DNA from: Ferrimonas marina
GTDB taxonomy: Bacteria > Pseudomonadota > Gammaproteobacteria > Enterobacterales > Shewanellaceae
DNA: 64,000 nucleotides
NCBI RefSeq assembly: GCF_900129905.1
Contig: NZ_FQXG01000001.1
Location: 682,001 to 746,000, forward strand
Direction: 5' to 3'
Shown here in pieces: positions 25,632-35,611 of the stretch (positions within the stretch are counted from its first letter, which is position 1; each line of letters begins with the position of its first letter). The translations under genes were made by a program, and so were the position numbers. The notes beneath the pieces are model-generated. The model was given only the letters and a program-made list of their open reading frames with translations, did no database searches and was not told the DNA's origin.

Positions 25632-28600
25632 GGGGTGCTCTCCTTCAGTTGCTGCAACAAGGCCTGCAGCGGATGACGTAAAGGCTTGCCACTCAGGCGC
25701 TTGACCTGACTGCGGCAGGAGTAGCCGCTGACCAGCGGCTCCGCTTGTTCCGCCTCGACACTGTCGTGCCAATGCATACGGTACAGCTCGGTGGAGCGCT
25801 CCAGGTTCACCACCTCGTGGCCATAGGTACCGGCCATGCCACAGCAGCCCAGGCTCACCAGCTCCAGCTCCAGGCCGAAGTGGGCCATCAATCGCTGCCA
25901 CTCCTCGCCTCCCTTGGGCCGGACGCTGTTCTCGGTACAGTGGCCCATCAGCCGGTATTGGCCGGTCACTGCTTTGGCCTGGGGCCAACGGCTCAATTGG
26001 CCGAGCAGGAACTGCGGCAGCAGTTGTACCTCAAACTGCACCTGTTCGCTGCCCAGCGCCTCGACGTATTCGTCGCTGTAGGTCAGCACCAGGGCCGGAT
26101 CCAGCCCCACCATAGGCACATCAAAGCGCGCCAGGCTGTTAAGCGCATCGGTGGTGGTCTGGGCGGTACGCTTGAATCGATCCAGGAAGCCTTTGATGTG
26201 CTGGGGCTTGCCGTTGGGCAGATAGGGCACCAGCAACGGGGTGAAGCCCAGATTGGAGAGCAGCTCCAACCCCTGGGCCACCACGGCAGCATCGTAGTGG
26301 CTGTTGAACGGGTCCTGCACCAGCAACACCATGTCACTGCGCTCGGCCTCGCTGGCCTTGGCCAGGCGCTGCTGCAACTGCGACAGCGTCTGGGGCTGGC
26401 GTTGCCCTACCCGCTCACGCAGGGTCGGTACCGACAGTGCTGGGGCATCCACATACCCTAAGGTGTTGCGCATCAGCCAGCGGGCCGGGGCATTTTGGCT
26501 CAGCGCATTGATCAGGTTGGGGAAGCGGGCCTGCAGCGGCAGGGTGTCCTCCAGTCCCGCCACCAGGTAATCCTTCATCGGGCGCAGGTAGCGACCGTAG
26601 TAGTGGTGCAGAAACTCCGCCCGAAGGGTGGGAATATCGACCTTGACCGGACAGGCGCCGGAGCAGGCCTTGCAGGCCAGACAGCTTTGCATACCGGCAT
26701 ACACCTCGTGGGAGAAGTCCTCGGTATCAGACCGGCTGTTGCGCCAGCGCTGCAACAGTGAGGCCGGCTTGGGGGCACCGTTAGCGCCAAGCTGGGCCAT
26801 GTCGATCCCTTCCCGGGCCAGCAGCCGCAGCCAGGCACGCATCAGCTCAGCCCGCCCCTTGGGACTTTCCAGCCGGTCGCCGGAGGCCTTGTAGGAGGGG
26901 CACATCGGCGTGTTGGCCTGGTAGTTAAAGCACAGGCCGTTGCCGTTACAACGGATAGAGCGCTCGTACTGCTCGCGGCTGAGCGGGCTTATCTGCCGGT
27001 TGAAGCTGCCGCGGGTCACGGTATCCAGCGGCAACAGCGTGGCATCGCCTTCTAATGGCGTGCAGATCTTGCCTGGATTGAGGCGATTATGCGGATCAAA
27101 CCAGCCCTTGATGCGGCGCAACTCGTCAAACAGCGGACCGAACACCTCCGGGCCGTACTTGGAGCGGATCCCGCGACCATGCTCGCCCCACATCAAACCG
27201 CCGTACTTGGCGGTGAGCTCCGCCACCTCATCGGACAGACGCAGCAGTAACTGCTCATCGGCAGGGTCGCACAGATCCAGCGCCGGGCGGACGTGCAACA
27301 CCCCAGCATCGACGTGGCCAAACATGCCGTACTGCAGCCCTTCCCGGTCCAGGATGGCGCGGAACTCGGCGATAAAGTCCGCCAGTGACTCCGGCGGCAC
27401 CGCGGTGTCTTCGGCAAAGGCCAGCGGTTTGCGTGAGCCCTTGGCGTTGGCCAGCAGCCCCACAGCCTTCTTGCGCATGGCATAGACCCGGCCGATGCTG
27501 GCCAGATCGCGACACACCTTGTAACCCAATACGCCCTTGGGGGCTTGTTCCAGGCGGGCCAGCAACCCCACCAGGCGCGCTTCCACCTGCTCCGGTTCGC
27601 CGGCGAACTCCACCATATTGATGCCGTCAAAACGCTGCTGATCACTCTCGTCCTGTGGCTCCACCAACTCGGCAACCGTGTGCCAGCTGACGTCCTCTTT
27701 CGCTAAGCCCAGTACGGTGGCGTCAATGGTCTCCACCACGTGGGCCTGGGCCGCCACCAGCCCCGGCGCGTCACGCAGGGCGGAGTCAAAGCTGTCGTAC
27801 TGAATGTTCACCAACACCCGCTGGGTGGGGATCGGGTCCAGATCCAGGGTGGCCTCAAGGATAAAGGCCAGGGTGCCCTCGGAGCCGCACAGCAGCCGGG
27901 TCAGATCCAGGGTGTCGTTGTCCGGGTTGTAGGCGTGCTTGAGATCGTACCCGGTGAGGAATCGGTTCAGCGCCGGGAACTGACTCTGGATCTGCGCCTG
28001 CTTGTCACGGCACAGGGTCAACACCGACTCGGCCAACTGCTTGGCCCGGCCGGTAAGACCAGCACGGGCCTCGGCGTCCCAGCGGCCGGTGGTCAGCAGG
28101 CTGCCGTCATCCAGCATCGCGGTAACCGCCAATACGTGATCCGAGGTTTTGCCGTACACCAACGAGCCGGCGCCGGAAGCGTCGGTGTTGATCATCCCGC
28201 CCAGGGTGGCGCGGTTGGAGGTGGAGAGATCCGGTGAGAAGAACAGGCCATGGGGGCGTAGCGCATCGTTCAGCGCATCCTTGATCACCCCACACTGCAC
28301 CTGCGCGGTGCGCGCGTCGCTGTCCACTGCCAGTACCGCCTGCATATGTCGACTGGTATCGACAATCAGGCCGGTATTGAGGCTCTGGCCATTGGTGCCG
28401 GTACCGCCGCCGCGGGCGGAGAAGGTGATGCCACGGTACTCATGGTTTTGCGCCAGGTGCAGGGCAATCTGCAGATCCTGGGTGTCACGAGGGCAAATCG
28501 CCCCCTGCGGCAACAGCTGGTAGATGCTGTTGTCGGTGGCGTAGGCCAAACGGTGGCCGTAGCGGGTTTCTATCTCACCGCGAAAGCCGGCGCCCTTGAG

Positions 28601-28663
28601 CGCCTGCAGGTAAGCCCGGTACTGGGGATCCAATGCCGCTTGCGGATCCAACACTGGCAGCAT
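25628..28663 (-). CDS. ydiJ: YdiJ-type FAD and Fe-S D-2-hydroxyacid dehydrogenase
   Basis: The 1011-residue protein is a fusion. The N-terminal FAD-binding domain has ARGGGTGTNGQSLN and the STSNRATLGGMINTDASGAGS segment (about 80-190). A GlcD-type FAD-oxidase C domain follows (to about 540), then 4Fe-4S motifs (CNGNGLCFNY...TPMCP and CLACKACSGACP) and a C-terminal CCG region with LGCCGMAGTYGHE. Length and domain order match E. coli YdiJ (1018), reported as a D-2-hydroxyglutarate dehydrogenase. It should oxidise a D-2-hydroxyacid and pass electrons to the quinone pool. It leads a run with the 42-aa, DUF1285 and possibly Kelch genes. A terminator lies only 39 bases upstream of its start. Confidence 0.93.
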   Translation of the reverse strand: MLPVLDPQAALDPQYRAYLQALKGAGFRGEIETRYGHRLAYATDNSIYQLLPQGAICPRDTQDLQIALHLAQNHEYRGITFSARGGGTGTNGQSLNTGLIVDTSRHMQAVLAVDSDARTAQVQCGVIKDALNDALRPHGLFFSPDLSTSNRATLGGMINTDASGAGSLVYGKTSDHVLAVTAMLDDGSLLTTGRWDAEARAGLTGRAKQLAESVLTLCRDKQAQIQSQFPALNRFLTGYDLKHAYNPDNDTLDLTRLLCGSEGTLAFILEATLDLDPIPTQRVLVNIQYDSFDSALRDAPGLVAAQAHVVETIDATVLGLAKEDVSWHTVAELVEPQDESDQQRFDGINMVEFAGEPEQVEARLVGLLARLEQAPKGVLGYKVCRDLASIGRVYAMRKKAVGLLANAKGSRKPLAFAEDTAVPPESLADFIAEFRAILDREGLQYGMFGHVDAGVLHVRPALDLCDPADEQLLLRLSDEVAELTAKYGGLMWGEHGRGIRSKYGPEVFGPLFDELRRIKGWFDPHNRLNPGKICTPLEGDATLLPLDTVTRGSFNRQISPLSREQYERSIRCNGNGLCFNYQANTPMCPSYKASGDRLESPKGRAELMRAWLRLLAREGIDMAQLGANGAPKPASLLQRWRNSRSDTEDFSHEVYAGMQSCLACKACSGACPVKVDIPTLRAEFLHHYYGRYLRPMKDYLVAGLEDTLPLQARFPNLINALSQNAPARWLMRNTLGYVDAPALSVPTLRERVGQRQPQTLSQLQQRLAKASEAERSDMVLLVQDPFNSHYDAAVVAQGLELLSNLGFTPLLVPYLPNGKPQHIKGFLDRFKRTAQTTTDALNSLARFDVPMVGLDPALVLTYSDEYVEALGSEQVQFEVQLLPQFLLGQLSRWPQAKAVTGQYRLMGHCTENSVRPKGGEEWQRLMAHFGLELELVSLGCCGMAGTYGHEVVNLERSTELYRMHWHDSVEAEQAEPLVSGYSCRSQVKRLSGKPLRHPLQALLQQLKESTP

Positions 28664-28701
28664 ACTGCGTCCTTGTTCTGGTTATCCAATCTGCCCCTAG
28701 G

Positions 28702-28737
28702 ATAAAAAAAAGAAGCCGCTTTGTCGGCGGCTTCTTT
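28702..28737 (-). terminator. Intrinsic terminator just upstream of ydiJ
   Basis: On the minus strand AAAGAAGCCGC (28737-28727), a 7-base loop and GCGGCTTCTTT (28719-28709) are followed by a run of T to 28702. It lies 39 bases before the ydiJ ATG, after the ppsA terminator, with no gene between. It may end a short leader or small RNA, or act as an attenuator. Confidence 0.8.
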
Positions 28738-28824
28738 AATTTGCTGTTACTGGTTTATGACTCAATTCGTAAAGGCCATAGCACGGCCGGGCAGATAGCA
28801 GGCAGCGGCGACGGCCAGAAAACA

Positions 28825-28852
28825 AAAAAAGCCCGCATCTGCGGGCTTTTTT
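28825..28852. terminator. Terminator of ppsA
   Basis: AAAAAAGCCCGC (28825-28836), loop ATCT, GCGGGCTTTTTT (28841-28852): a perfect 12-bp stem 17 bases after the ppsA stop, with T runs in both directions. Confidence 0.9.
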
Positions 28853-28868
28853 CAGGCTTAAAGCGGCA

Positions 28869-31241
28869 TTACACCAGCTTCTTACCCAGGTACAGCCAGG
28901 TGTCCACCACGGTGTCCGGGTTCAGGGAGACAGAGTCGATCCCCTCTTCCGCCAGCCACTGGGCGAAGTCTTCGTGGTCGGACGGGCCCTGACCACAGAT
29001 CCCAACGTACTTACCGCGGGCCTTACAGGCCTTGATGGCCATGGACAGCAGCGCCTTCACCGCTTCATCACGCTCATCAAACAGGTGGCTGATGATGCCG
29101 GAGTCACGGTCCAGGCCCAGGGTCAGCTGGGTCATGTCGTTGGAGCCGATGGAGAAGCCATCGAAGTGATCCAGGAACTGGTCAGCCAGCAGGGCGTTGG
29201 AGGGCAGCTCGCACATCATCTGCACCTGCAGACCGTCCTTGCCACGCTCCAGGCCATTCTTGCCCAGTTCAGCAATCACCGCTTCCGCTTCACCGACGGT
29301 GCGGACGAAGGGGATCATGATCTCAACGTTGGTCAGACCCATCTCACCGCGAACACGCTTGATCGCTTCACACTCCAGGGCGAAGCAGTCACGGAAGCTG
29401 TCGTCGATGTAGCGGGAAGCACCACGGAAGCCCAGCATCGGGTTTTCCTCTTCCGGCTCGTAGCGCTCGCCGCCCACCAGGTTGGCGTACTCGTTGGACT
29501 TAAAGTCAGACAGACGCACGATGATACGCTGCGGGTACACAGAGGCGGCCAGGGTCGCAACACCTTCCGCCAGGCGGGCGATGTAGAACTCACGCGGGTC
29601 GCTGTAACCGGCCATCATCTCGGCGATCTCAGCCTTGGTCCCGGCATCCTGGTCGTCCAGGTTCAGCAGCGCCTTGGGGTGCACGCCGATCATGCGGTTG
29701 ATGATGAATTCCAGACGGGCCAAGCCGATGCCAGCGTTGGGCAGACGACCGAAGTCGAAGGCGCGGTCCGGGTTACCGACGTTCATCATGATCTTCATCG
29801 GCAGGGTCGGCAGGGAATCTACGCGGGACTGGGTTACATCGAACTCCAGCTCACCCTGGTAGATAAAGCCGGTGTCACCCTCGGCGCAGGAAACGGTGAT
29901 GCCGTCGCCGTTGTTGATCTTGCTGGTGGCATCGCCACAACCTACTACCGCCGGGATCCCCAGCTCACGGGCGATGATCGCCGCGTGACAGGTACGACCG
30001 CCACGGTTGGTGACGATGGCAGAGGCGCGCTTCATGATCGGCTCCCAGTCGGGGTCGGTCATGTCGGTCACCAGGACGTCGCCGGGCTGGATCTTGTCCA
30101 TGTCTTCGATGGAGTCCAGTACCTTGGCGGTACCGGCACCGATCTTGTGGCCGATGGCACGGCCTTCGCTCAGCACCTCGGAGCGGCTCTTCAGGTTGAA
30201 GCGCTCGATAACCTGGGCGTCTTCGTTGGAGCGCACGGTCTCCGGGCGGGCCTGTACGATGTACAGCTTGCCGTCCAGGCCGTCTTTGGCCCACTCGATG
30301 TCCATCGGACGGCCGTAGTGCTGCTCGATGATCACCGCCTGCTTGGCCAGCTCCATCACCTCTTCGTCAGTAACGGAGAAGCGGTTGCGCTGATCCACCG
30401 GCACGTCACCGATGGTGACCTGCTTGCCGTGGCTCTGATCGTCGGAGTAGGTCATCTGCACCAGCTTGGAGCCCAGGTTACGACGCACGATGGCGTTGTA
30501 GCCCTTGCTCAGGGTCGGCTTGTGCACGTAGAACTCATCCGGGTTAACAGCGCCCTGTACCACCATTTCACCCAGGCCGTAAGCAGAGGTGATAAACACC
30601 ACGTCTTCGAAGCCGGACTCGGTGTCGATGGAGAACATCACACCGGAGGAGGACTTGTCGGAGCGCACCATGCGCTGTACGCCAGCGGACAGTGCCACAC
30701 CACGGTGGTCGTAGCCCTGGTGCACACGGTAGGAGATAGCACGGTCGTTAAACAGGGAGGCAAATACGTGGTGGATGGCCAGCTTGACCGCGTCCAGACC
30801 ACGTACGTTGAGGAAAGTCTCTTGCTGACCGGCGAAAGACGCATCGGGCATGTCTTCGGCAGTAGCGGAGGAGCGAACAGCGAAGGAGGCTTCGTCACCG
30901 GCCTCGCTCACCAGCTGACCGTACGCGGTTTCGATCGCCTCGTTCAGGTTGGGAGTGAAGGGGGTGTCGATGATCCACTGGCGGATCTGCTCACCGGCTT
31001 CGGCCAAGGCTGACACGTCGTCTACATTCAGGGCATCCAGAACCTTGTAGATCTTTTCGTTCAGACCACTCTGCTCAAGAAATTCGTTAAAGGCATCGGA
31101 GGTGGTGGCGAAGCCGCCCGGCACCTGCACACCGGCGTTCGCCAGGTTGCTGATCATCTCACCGAGGGAGGCGTTCTTGCCCCCAACGCGGTTGACATCA
31201 TGCATGCCAAGTTCCTGGTACCAGAGTACGTATTGGGTCAC
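28869..31241 (-). CDS. ppsA: Phosphoenolpyruvate synthase
   Basis: The 790-residue enzyme makes PEP from pyruvate and ATP for gluconeogenesis. It has the N-terminal ATP-grasp domain ([43 protein letters not shown]), the phosphohistidine swivel ([17 protein letters not shown], with His419), and the PEP/pyruvate barrel ([18 protein letters not shown]) with Cys in [11 protein letters not shown] near the end. Length matches E. coli PpsA (792). The start is GTG, preceded by GAGGAAAGAGCT. Thr417 in TCH is the usual target of the regulatory kinase PpsR, encoded divergently 131 bases away. Confidence 0.97.
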   Translation of the reverse strand: MTQYVLWYQELGMHDVNRVGGKNASLGEMISNLANAGVQVPGGFATTSDAFNEFLEQSGLNEKIYKVLDALNVDDVSALAEAGEQIRQWIIDTPFTPNLNEAIETAYGQLVSEAGDEASFAVRSSATAEDMPDASFAGQQETFLNVRGLDAVKLAIHHVFASLFNDRAISYRVHQGYDHRGVALSAGVQRMVRSDKSSSGVMFSIDTESGFEDVVFITSAYGLGEMVVQGAVNPDEFYVHKPTLSKGYNAIVRRNLGSKLVQMTYSDDQSHGKQVTIGDVPVDQRNRFSVTDEEVMELAKQAVIIEQHYGRPMDIEWAKDGLDGKLYIVQARPETVRSNEDAQVIERFNLKSRSEVLSEGRAIGHKIGAGTAKVLDSIEDMDKIQPGDVLVTDMTDPDWEPIMKRASAIVTNRGGRTCHAAIIARELGIPAVVGCGDATSKINNGDGITVSCAEGDTGFIYQGELEFDVTQSRVDSLPTLPMKIMMNVGNPDRAFDFGRLPNAGIGLARLEFIINRMIGVHPKALLNLDDQDAGTKAEIAEMMAGYSDPREFYIARLAEGVATLAASVYPQRIIVRLSDFKSNEYANLVGGERYEPEEENPMLGFRGASRYIDDSFRDCFALECEAIKRVRGEMGLTNVEIMIPFVRTVGEAEAVIAELGKNGLERGKDGLQVQMMCELPSNALLADQFLDHFDGFSIGSNDMTQLTLGLDRDSGIISHLFDERDEAVKALLSMAIKACKARGKYVGICGQGPSDHEDFAQWLAEEGIDSVSLNPDTVVDTWLYLGKKLV

Positions 31242-31372
31242 AGCTCTTTCCTCAAAAATCTGGGGTTTGCGTAGGGGCCCCTTTCCTCAGGGGCGACGAC
31301 ATCTTACACTGCCGCTCACAAGAGCGTAAATCGCTATATCCAATGTAAATTTCTTACGTAAAGGGGCTTCAA

Positions 31373-32185
31373 ATGGGGCGTAAAGTGTTCTTTATTTCGG
31401 ATGGCACCGCGATCACCGCGGAGGTGTTCGGACACGCAGTTCTGTCTCAATTTCCGATAGATTTTGAGCAAAACACCATCCCATTTGTCGAAACAATCGC
31501 CAAAGCGGAAGAGGTCAAAGGCCAGATCAATGACTGTTTTATTACAACAGGTGAGCGGCCTTTGGTGTTTCATTCCATCGTAAATCCGGAAATTCGGGCA
31601 ATTATCTACTCTTCGGAGGCCTTGGATTACGACTTTTTGAACACTTTTGTGACGCCGCTCGAACAACAGCTGGGGGTCAAGGCGGAGCCGAAGGTGCATC
31701 GAACCCACTCCATCGACAACGACGCCTATTCAGATCGTATCGACGCCATCCACTACGCCATGGACAACGACGACGGTATCAGCCTGAAGAACCTGGATGA
31801 AGCCGACATCATCCTGGTGGGCGTCTCCCGCTGCGGCAAGACCCCGTCAAGCCTTTACCTGTCGATGCAGTTCGGGGTGAAGGCCGCCAACTACCCCTTT
31901 ATTGCCGAGGACATGGACAACCTGCGCCTGCCCGCCGAGTTGAAGGCGCGCAAGCACAAGCTGTTTGGCCTCACCATCGAGCCGATGCGCCTGCATGAGA
32001 TCCGCAACCAGCGCCTGCAGGGCAGCACCTACGCCTCCCCGCGCCAGTGCCGGATGGAGGTGAAAGAGGTGGAGATGATGTACAAGCGCGAGCGGATCCC
32101 CTACATCAACACCACCTATCACTCGGTGGAGGAGATCGCCACCAAGATCCTCTCCCTCACCGGTCTGCAGCGTAAGATGTTTTAA
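31373..32185 (+). CDS. ppsR: PEP synthase regulatory kinase/pyrophosphorylase
   Basis: The 270-residue DUF299 protein switches PEP synthase off by ADP-dependent phosphorylation and on again by phosphate-dependent dephosphorylation. The P-loop-like site is [11 protein letters not shown] (150-160). [27 protein letters not shown] and [14 protein letters not shown] are typical of the start and end of the family. It is divergent from ppsA, the usual arrangement. The first third is more AT-rich than the rest. Start: AAAGGGGCTTCAA-ATG. Confidence 0.95.
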   Translation: MGRKVFFISDGTAITAEVFGHAVLSQFPIDFEQNTIPFVETIAKAEEVKGQINDCFITTGERPLVFHSIVNPEIRAIIYSSEALDYDFLNTFVTPLEQQLGVKAEPKVHRTHSIDNDAYSDRIDAIHYAMDNDDGISLKNLDEADIILVGVSRCGKTPSSLYLSMQFGVKAANYPFIAEDMDNLRLPAELKARKHKLFGLTIEPMRLHEIRNQRLQGSTYASPRQCRMEVKEVEMMYKRERIPYINTTYHSVEEIATKILSLTGLQRKMF

Positions 32186-32204
32186 TCCCTCGCAAACCTG
32201 CACC

Positions 32205-32228
32205 AGCGCCGGACCCTGTTCCGGCGCT
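32205..32228 (+). terminator. Weak terminator after ppsR
   Basis: AGCGCCGGA (32205-32213), loop CCCTGT, TCCGGCGCT (32220-32228). The stem is strong, but only a short T stretch follows about 12 bases later. Confidence 0.45.
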
Positions 32229-32350
32229 CAAGTGCGCAGTTTTACAGCACTTTTCACAACAGTGCACAGAATGTGTCACGCGGTGGGTGCGGAAATTCGG
32301 TATACTCTCCCAATTTACCGTCGCACGGCGAATCCGCCCCGATCGAACGC

Positions 32351-33418
32351 ATGACCATTAAGACAGACGAACTAAGAACCACCCTACTCTCCAAGGTGAT
32401 CACGCCGGCCGAACTGGCCGAGCAGTTTCCCTTGAGCGACGCTGGCGCCGATGCACTGGTGCAGGCCCGTCGCGACGTGGAGGCGATCCTCAGCGGTGAG
32501 GATCCGCGCCTGGTGGTGATCATCGGCCCCTGCTCCATCCACGACACCAAGGCCGCCATTGCCTACGCCGAGCGCCTGGCCCAACTGCACCAGGAACTGA
32601 AAGACGACCTGCTGATCGTGATGCGGGTGTACTTTGAGAAGCCGCGTACCATCGTCGGCTGGAAGGGCCTGATCTCCGATCCGGACCTGGATGGCAGCTT
32701 CAGCGCCAACAAGGGCCTGCGCCTGGCCCGCGAACTGCTGGTCAACATCACCGAACTCAAGCTGCCCATCGCCACCGAGTTTTTGGATATGGTGAACGGT
32801 CAGTACATCGCTGATCTGATCACCTGGGGCGCCATCGGTGCCCGTACCACCGAATCCCAGATCCACCGCGAGATGGCCTCCGCCCTCTCCTGCCCAGTGG
32901 GTTTCAAGAACGGCACCGACGGCAATATCCAGATCGCCATCGATGCGGTGCGCGCCTCCCGTGAGCCCCACATCTTCTACTCGCCGGACAAAGACGGGCA
33001 GATGACGGTGTACCGTACCCACGGTAACCCCTTCGGCCATGTGATCCTGCGTGGCGGCAAGGCGCCCAACTACGAGGCCGAACACGTCATCGCCGCCCAC
33101 GACAAGCTGTCCAGCTACGGTGTGATCCCCAAGGTGGTGGTAGACTTCAGCCACGGCAACAGCCTCAAGCAGCACAAGCGTCAGCTTGAGGTGTGCAAAG
33201 ACATCTGCCAGCAGCTCGAAAGCGACCATGGCCACGCCATCGGTGGCATCATGGCAGAGAGCTTCCTGGTGGAAGGCAACCAGAAGGTGGAGCCGGGCAA
33301 GGCACTGACCTTCGGCCAGAGCATCACCGACGCCTGCCTCAACTGGGACGATTCGGAGCAGCTATTGAGGATGCTGGCTGCCGCCAGCCGAAAGCGCCGC
33401 GAAAAGCAAAGCGCTTGA
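32351..33418 (+). CDS. aroH: 3-deoxy-7-phosphoheptulonate (DAHP) synthase, class I
   Basis: The 355-residue enzyme joins PEP and erythrose-4-phosphate in the first step of aromatic amino acid synthesis. Motifs: VVIIGPCSIHD, RVYFEKPRTIVGWKGLISDPDLDGSF, GARTTESQIHREMASALSCPVGFKNGTDG and VDFSHGNSLKQHKRQ. The N-terminal TDELRTTLLSKVITPAELAEQFP reads closest to the Trp-sensitive AroH isoenzyme, but feedback type cannot be fixed by eye. The frame extends 26 codons upstream; the chosen ATG gives the family length (350 in E. coli) although its ribosome site is weak. A TATACT box at 32300-32305 is a plausible -10. PEP supply by neighbouring ppsA makes metabolic sense. Confidence 0.93.
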   Translation: MTIKTDELRTTLLSKVITPAELAEQFPLSDAGADALVQARRDVEAILSGEDPRLVVIIGPCSIHDTKAAIAYAERLAQLHQELKDDLLIVMRVYFEKPRTIVGWKGLISDPDLDGSFSANKGLRLARELLVNITELKLPIATEFLDMVNGQYIADLITWGAIGARTTESQIHREMASALSCPVGFKNGTDGNIQIAIDAVRASREPHIFYSPDKDGQMTVYRTHGNPFGHVILRGGKAPNYEAEHVIAAHDKLSSYGVIPKVVVDFSHGNSLKQHKRQLEVCKDICQQLESDHGHAIGGIMAESFLVEGNQKVEPGKALTFGQSITDACLNWDDSEQLLRMLAAASRKRREKQSA

Positions 33419-33432
33419 TTTGATTCAGATCT

Positions 33433-33460
33433 CACCCCGGCAATTCGCCGGGGTGACTTT
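33433..33460 (+). terminator. Terminator of the DAHP synthase gene
   Basis: CACCCCGGC (33433-33441), loop AATTC, GCCGGGGTG (33447-33455), then ACTTTTATC. Confidence 0.75.
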
Positions 33461-33537
33461 TATCACACTTCGTTTTCTCTTACAGTAGTGGGACAAGAGC
33501 AATAATCAGATCTGAACGATAGCAGGCACAGGATTCC

Positions 33538-34188
33538 ATGGACGCAGCTCAATTACGCATAGTCATCGCCGACGACCACCCGCTGTTTCGCAACGCCCTG
33601 AAGCAGGCACTGGCGGGCAAACTCGACGCTCAATGGCTGGAGGCCGACAGTGCGGCCAGCCTGGATGCGTTGCTGAGCGACACCACACCGGACCTGGTGC
33701 TGCTGGATCTGGAGATGCCCGGCAGTCACGGCTACTCCACCCTGATCCACCTGCGCAGCCACTACCCTGCCGTCCCCGTGGTGGTGATCTCCGCCCACGA
33801 AGACCCGCAAACCGTGGCTAAAACCCTCAACTACGACTGCCAGGGCTTTATCCCCAAGTCGTCCGATCCGGACCAACTGGCTGCCGCCATCGAGATGGTG
33901 CTGGAGGGAGAGACCTACCTGCCGGAGTGCGTCGCCGACTTTGCCGACAGCACCCAGGTGGAGAACGACATCGGTACCCGCCTGGCGGATCTCACCCCAC
34001 AGCAATACCGGGTATTGCAGATGTTCGCCGAGGGGATGCTCAACAAACAGATCGCCTACGATCTGGAGGTGTCCGAGGCCACCATCAAGGCCCACGCCAC
34101 CGCCATCTTCCGCAAGCTGGGCGTGCGTAACCGCACCCAGGCGGTGATCGCTCTACAGGGACTGGAGATGGAAAAGAAGACCCTGTAG
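33538..34188 (+). CDS. NarL/LuxR-type response regulator, probable CrbR (ErdR) homologue
   Basis: The 216-residue protein has a receiver domain (acidic pair Asp12-Asp13, phosphorylated Asp57 in LVLLDLEMPG, Lys107 in FIPKSS) and a LuxR-type HTH near 150-205 (LTPQQYRVLQMFAEGMLNKQIAYDLEVSEATIKAHATAIFRKLGVRNRTQAV). No sensor kinase is next to it. The opening ADDHPLFRNALKQAL and the KSS signature resemble the CrbR/ErdR regulators that work with transporter-like kinases of the CrbS/MxtR type and activate acs. Such a kinase lies next to acs at 57.4-63 kb in this window. The pairing is inferred from family resemblance. It is a single-gene unit. Confidence 0.85.
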   Translation: MDAAQLRIVIADDHPLFRNALKQALAGKLDAQWLEADSAASLDALLSDTTPDLVLLDLEMPGSHGYSTLIHLRSHYPAVPVVVISAHEDPQTVAKTLNYDCQGFIPKSSDPDQLAAAIEMVLEGETYLPECVADFADSTQVENDIGTRLADLTPQQYRVLQMFAEGMLNKQIAYDLEVSEATIKAHATAIFRKLGVRNRTQAVIALQGLEMEKKTL

Positions 34189-34227
34189 TACCCCAAAAGG
34201 AAAAGCTACTTAGCACACGGAGGTGCT

Positions 34228-35604
34228 ATGAAAGCCCGATTTGCCAGCATTTTGCTGCTGATAACCTGCCCCGCAGTCTCGGCGTCTGTCGACGTCCTGG
34301 AATTCTTGCCCAATTGCCAGCAAATTGAGCCCATTGTCCTCACCGCCAATCGCAGTGTGGGTAAGGGAAAGATGCCTGAAGATCTGTCGGGCGTGCCAGA
34401 GTTTGCTCAGATACTTGAAGAGCTGACCCACCAAGCCGAGCAGCAGGGCCGGGATGCGATTTACCTGACCCAACTCTATATCCGCCAGAGATTCAACGGC
34501 CCTCACAGCGGTACTAAGCAGCCCACACTGGTCGGTCAACACCTCCACGTCAGCGTCAATGCCATCCAATACTGCCCCGACGATCGCAGCCTGAGCGAAA
34601 AGCCGAGCCCACTCACGGCGCAAGGGAAGCGCCGACTGGTGTATACCCAGCAGATCACCTTGGCCATACCGTCCGAAACCGAGCCGGAAGGGCTGGCAGC
34701 ATTTCATCCCCATATCCACCCAAATCGCGCCCTTGGCGTCCTCGAGCCTGGCATGTCCGGGCTCGAGATCGTGCGCCTGTTGGGCAAGCCCAGTCTGATG
34801 CTGCAAGCCACGCATGACCGCTCCATCTGGAGCTATGGGCGAACCTACTGGCTCTACCTCGAAGATGGACAGCTGAGCGCACTGAGCAACAAAGGTCCCG
34901 CGCTCAGTGGCGAATTGCGCAATGAGATCCCGTTATTGAGCCCCTTTGATGACCACGGCTGGGACATTGAGGAGAAAGTGGGGCGTCATGCAACCTGGCA
35001 AGAGGTACGCGAAGCCCTTCCTCACTTCGCATTTGACCCTGATCTGCGCCGCGCCAGCGTGGGTGAGCAGTTGCAGCTCATCTTCGAGCCCTTTCATGAC
35101 CAAGCGAAGTACCTGCCTGTTGATAAACTGACTCAGTTTATCCTGACCAAGCCTGGCGCAGCGGCCCAGCCACTGTTTAACCCGACCCAAGCCTACGACA
35201 AGCAGATCAGCCAACAACTGCTCAGCAGCGCACTCAGCGGCCAACTGCAAACCAAGGCACAGCTGGTCCAGGCGTACCCCATGGCGCATTGGCTTGAAAA
35301 AGGCAAAGGCCGCAGCAGCATGTTCATCGGCAACCACCTGCAGCTGCGATTCGAGGGGGCAAATCTGCACTCGATTCAATTGCACGACGCCCTGTTCCCG
35401 CAAAGTGACACCAATCATTTCGAGCGCCTGCTGGAATCGGTTGCCGTGCCATTGGATAAGGGCGCAATGCTGAGCCAATATCCAGAAGCCGTGGATTTGG
35501 CGGACTCGGTCTCTTTAGACCTGGCGCACTACACAACCGAGGTGATCTACGATGGCGAATCAAGCGAAGCCAAGCCCTATCTGGTCAGCTTCATGATTTT
35601 CTAA
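34228..35604 (+). CDS. Exported protein with a BamE/SmpA-like stretch, unknown
   Basis: The 458-residue protein has a signal peptide (MKARFASILLLITCPAVSASV) and no membrane segment after it. Residues about 175-215 (LEPGMSGLEIVRLLGKPSLML...WSYGRTYWLYLEDGQLSAL) follow the pattern of BamE/SmpA-fold modules (G-x-S-xx-EV-xx-LG-x-P...W-x-Y...L.F..G.L). The rest matches nothing I know. The C-terminal part has a similar but weaker LVQAYPMAHWLEKGKGRSSMFIGNHLQLRFEGANLHSI unit, suggesting an internal repeat of this fold. Start: CGGAGGTGCT-ATG. Its terminator lies inside the convergent CAP-domain gene. Confidence 0.7.
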   Translation: MKARFASILLLITCPAVSASVDVLEFLPNCQQIEPIVLTANRSVGKGKMPEDLSGVPEFAQILEELTHQAEQQGRDAIYLTQLYIRQRFNGPHSGTKQPTLVGQHLHVSVNAIQYCPDDRSLSEKPSPLTAQGKRRLVYTQQITLAIPSETEPEGLAAFHPHIHPNRALGVLEPGMSGLEIVRLLGKPSLMLQATHDRSIWSYGRTYWLYLEDGQLSALSNKGPALSGELRNEIPLLSPFDDHGWDIEEKVGRHATWQEVREALPHFAFDPDLRRASVGEQLQLIFEPFHDQAKYLPVDKLTQFILTKPGAAAQPLFNPTQAYDKQISQQLLSSALSGQLQTKAQLVQAYPMAHWLEKGKGRSSMFIGNHLQLRFEGANLHSIQLHDALFPQSDTNHFERLLESVAVPLDKGAMLSQYPEAVDLADSVSLDLAHYTTEVIYDGESSEAKPYLVSFMIF

Positions 35605-35611
35605 TCCTGGC

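Noticed and set aside
32240..32350. TrpR or TyrR operator before the DAHP synthase gene.
   Set aside because: No stretch resembles GTACTAGTTAACTAGTAC or TGTAAA-N6-TTTACA closely enough; only a TATACT box is visible.
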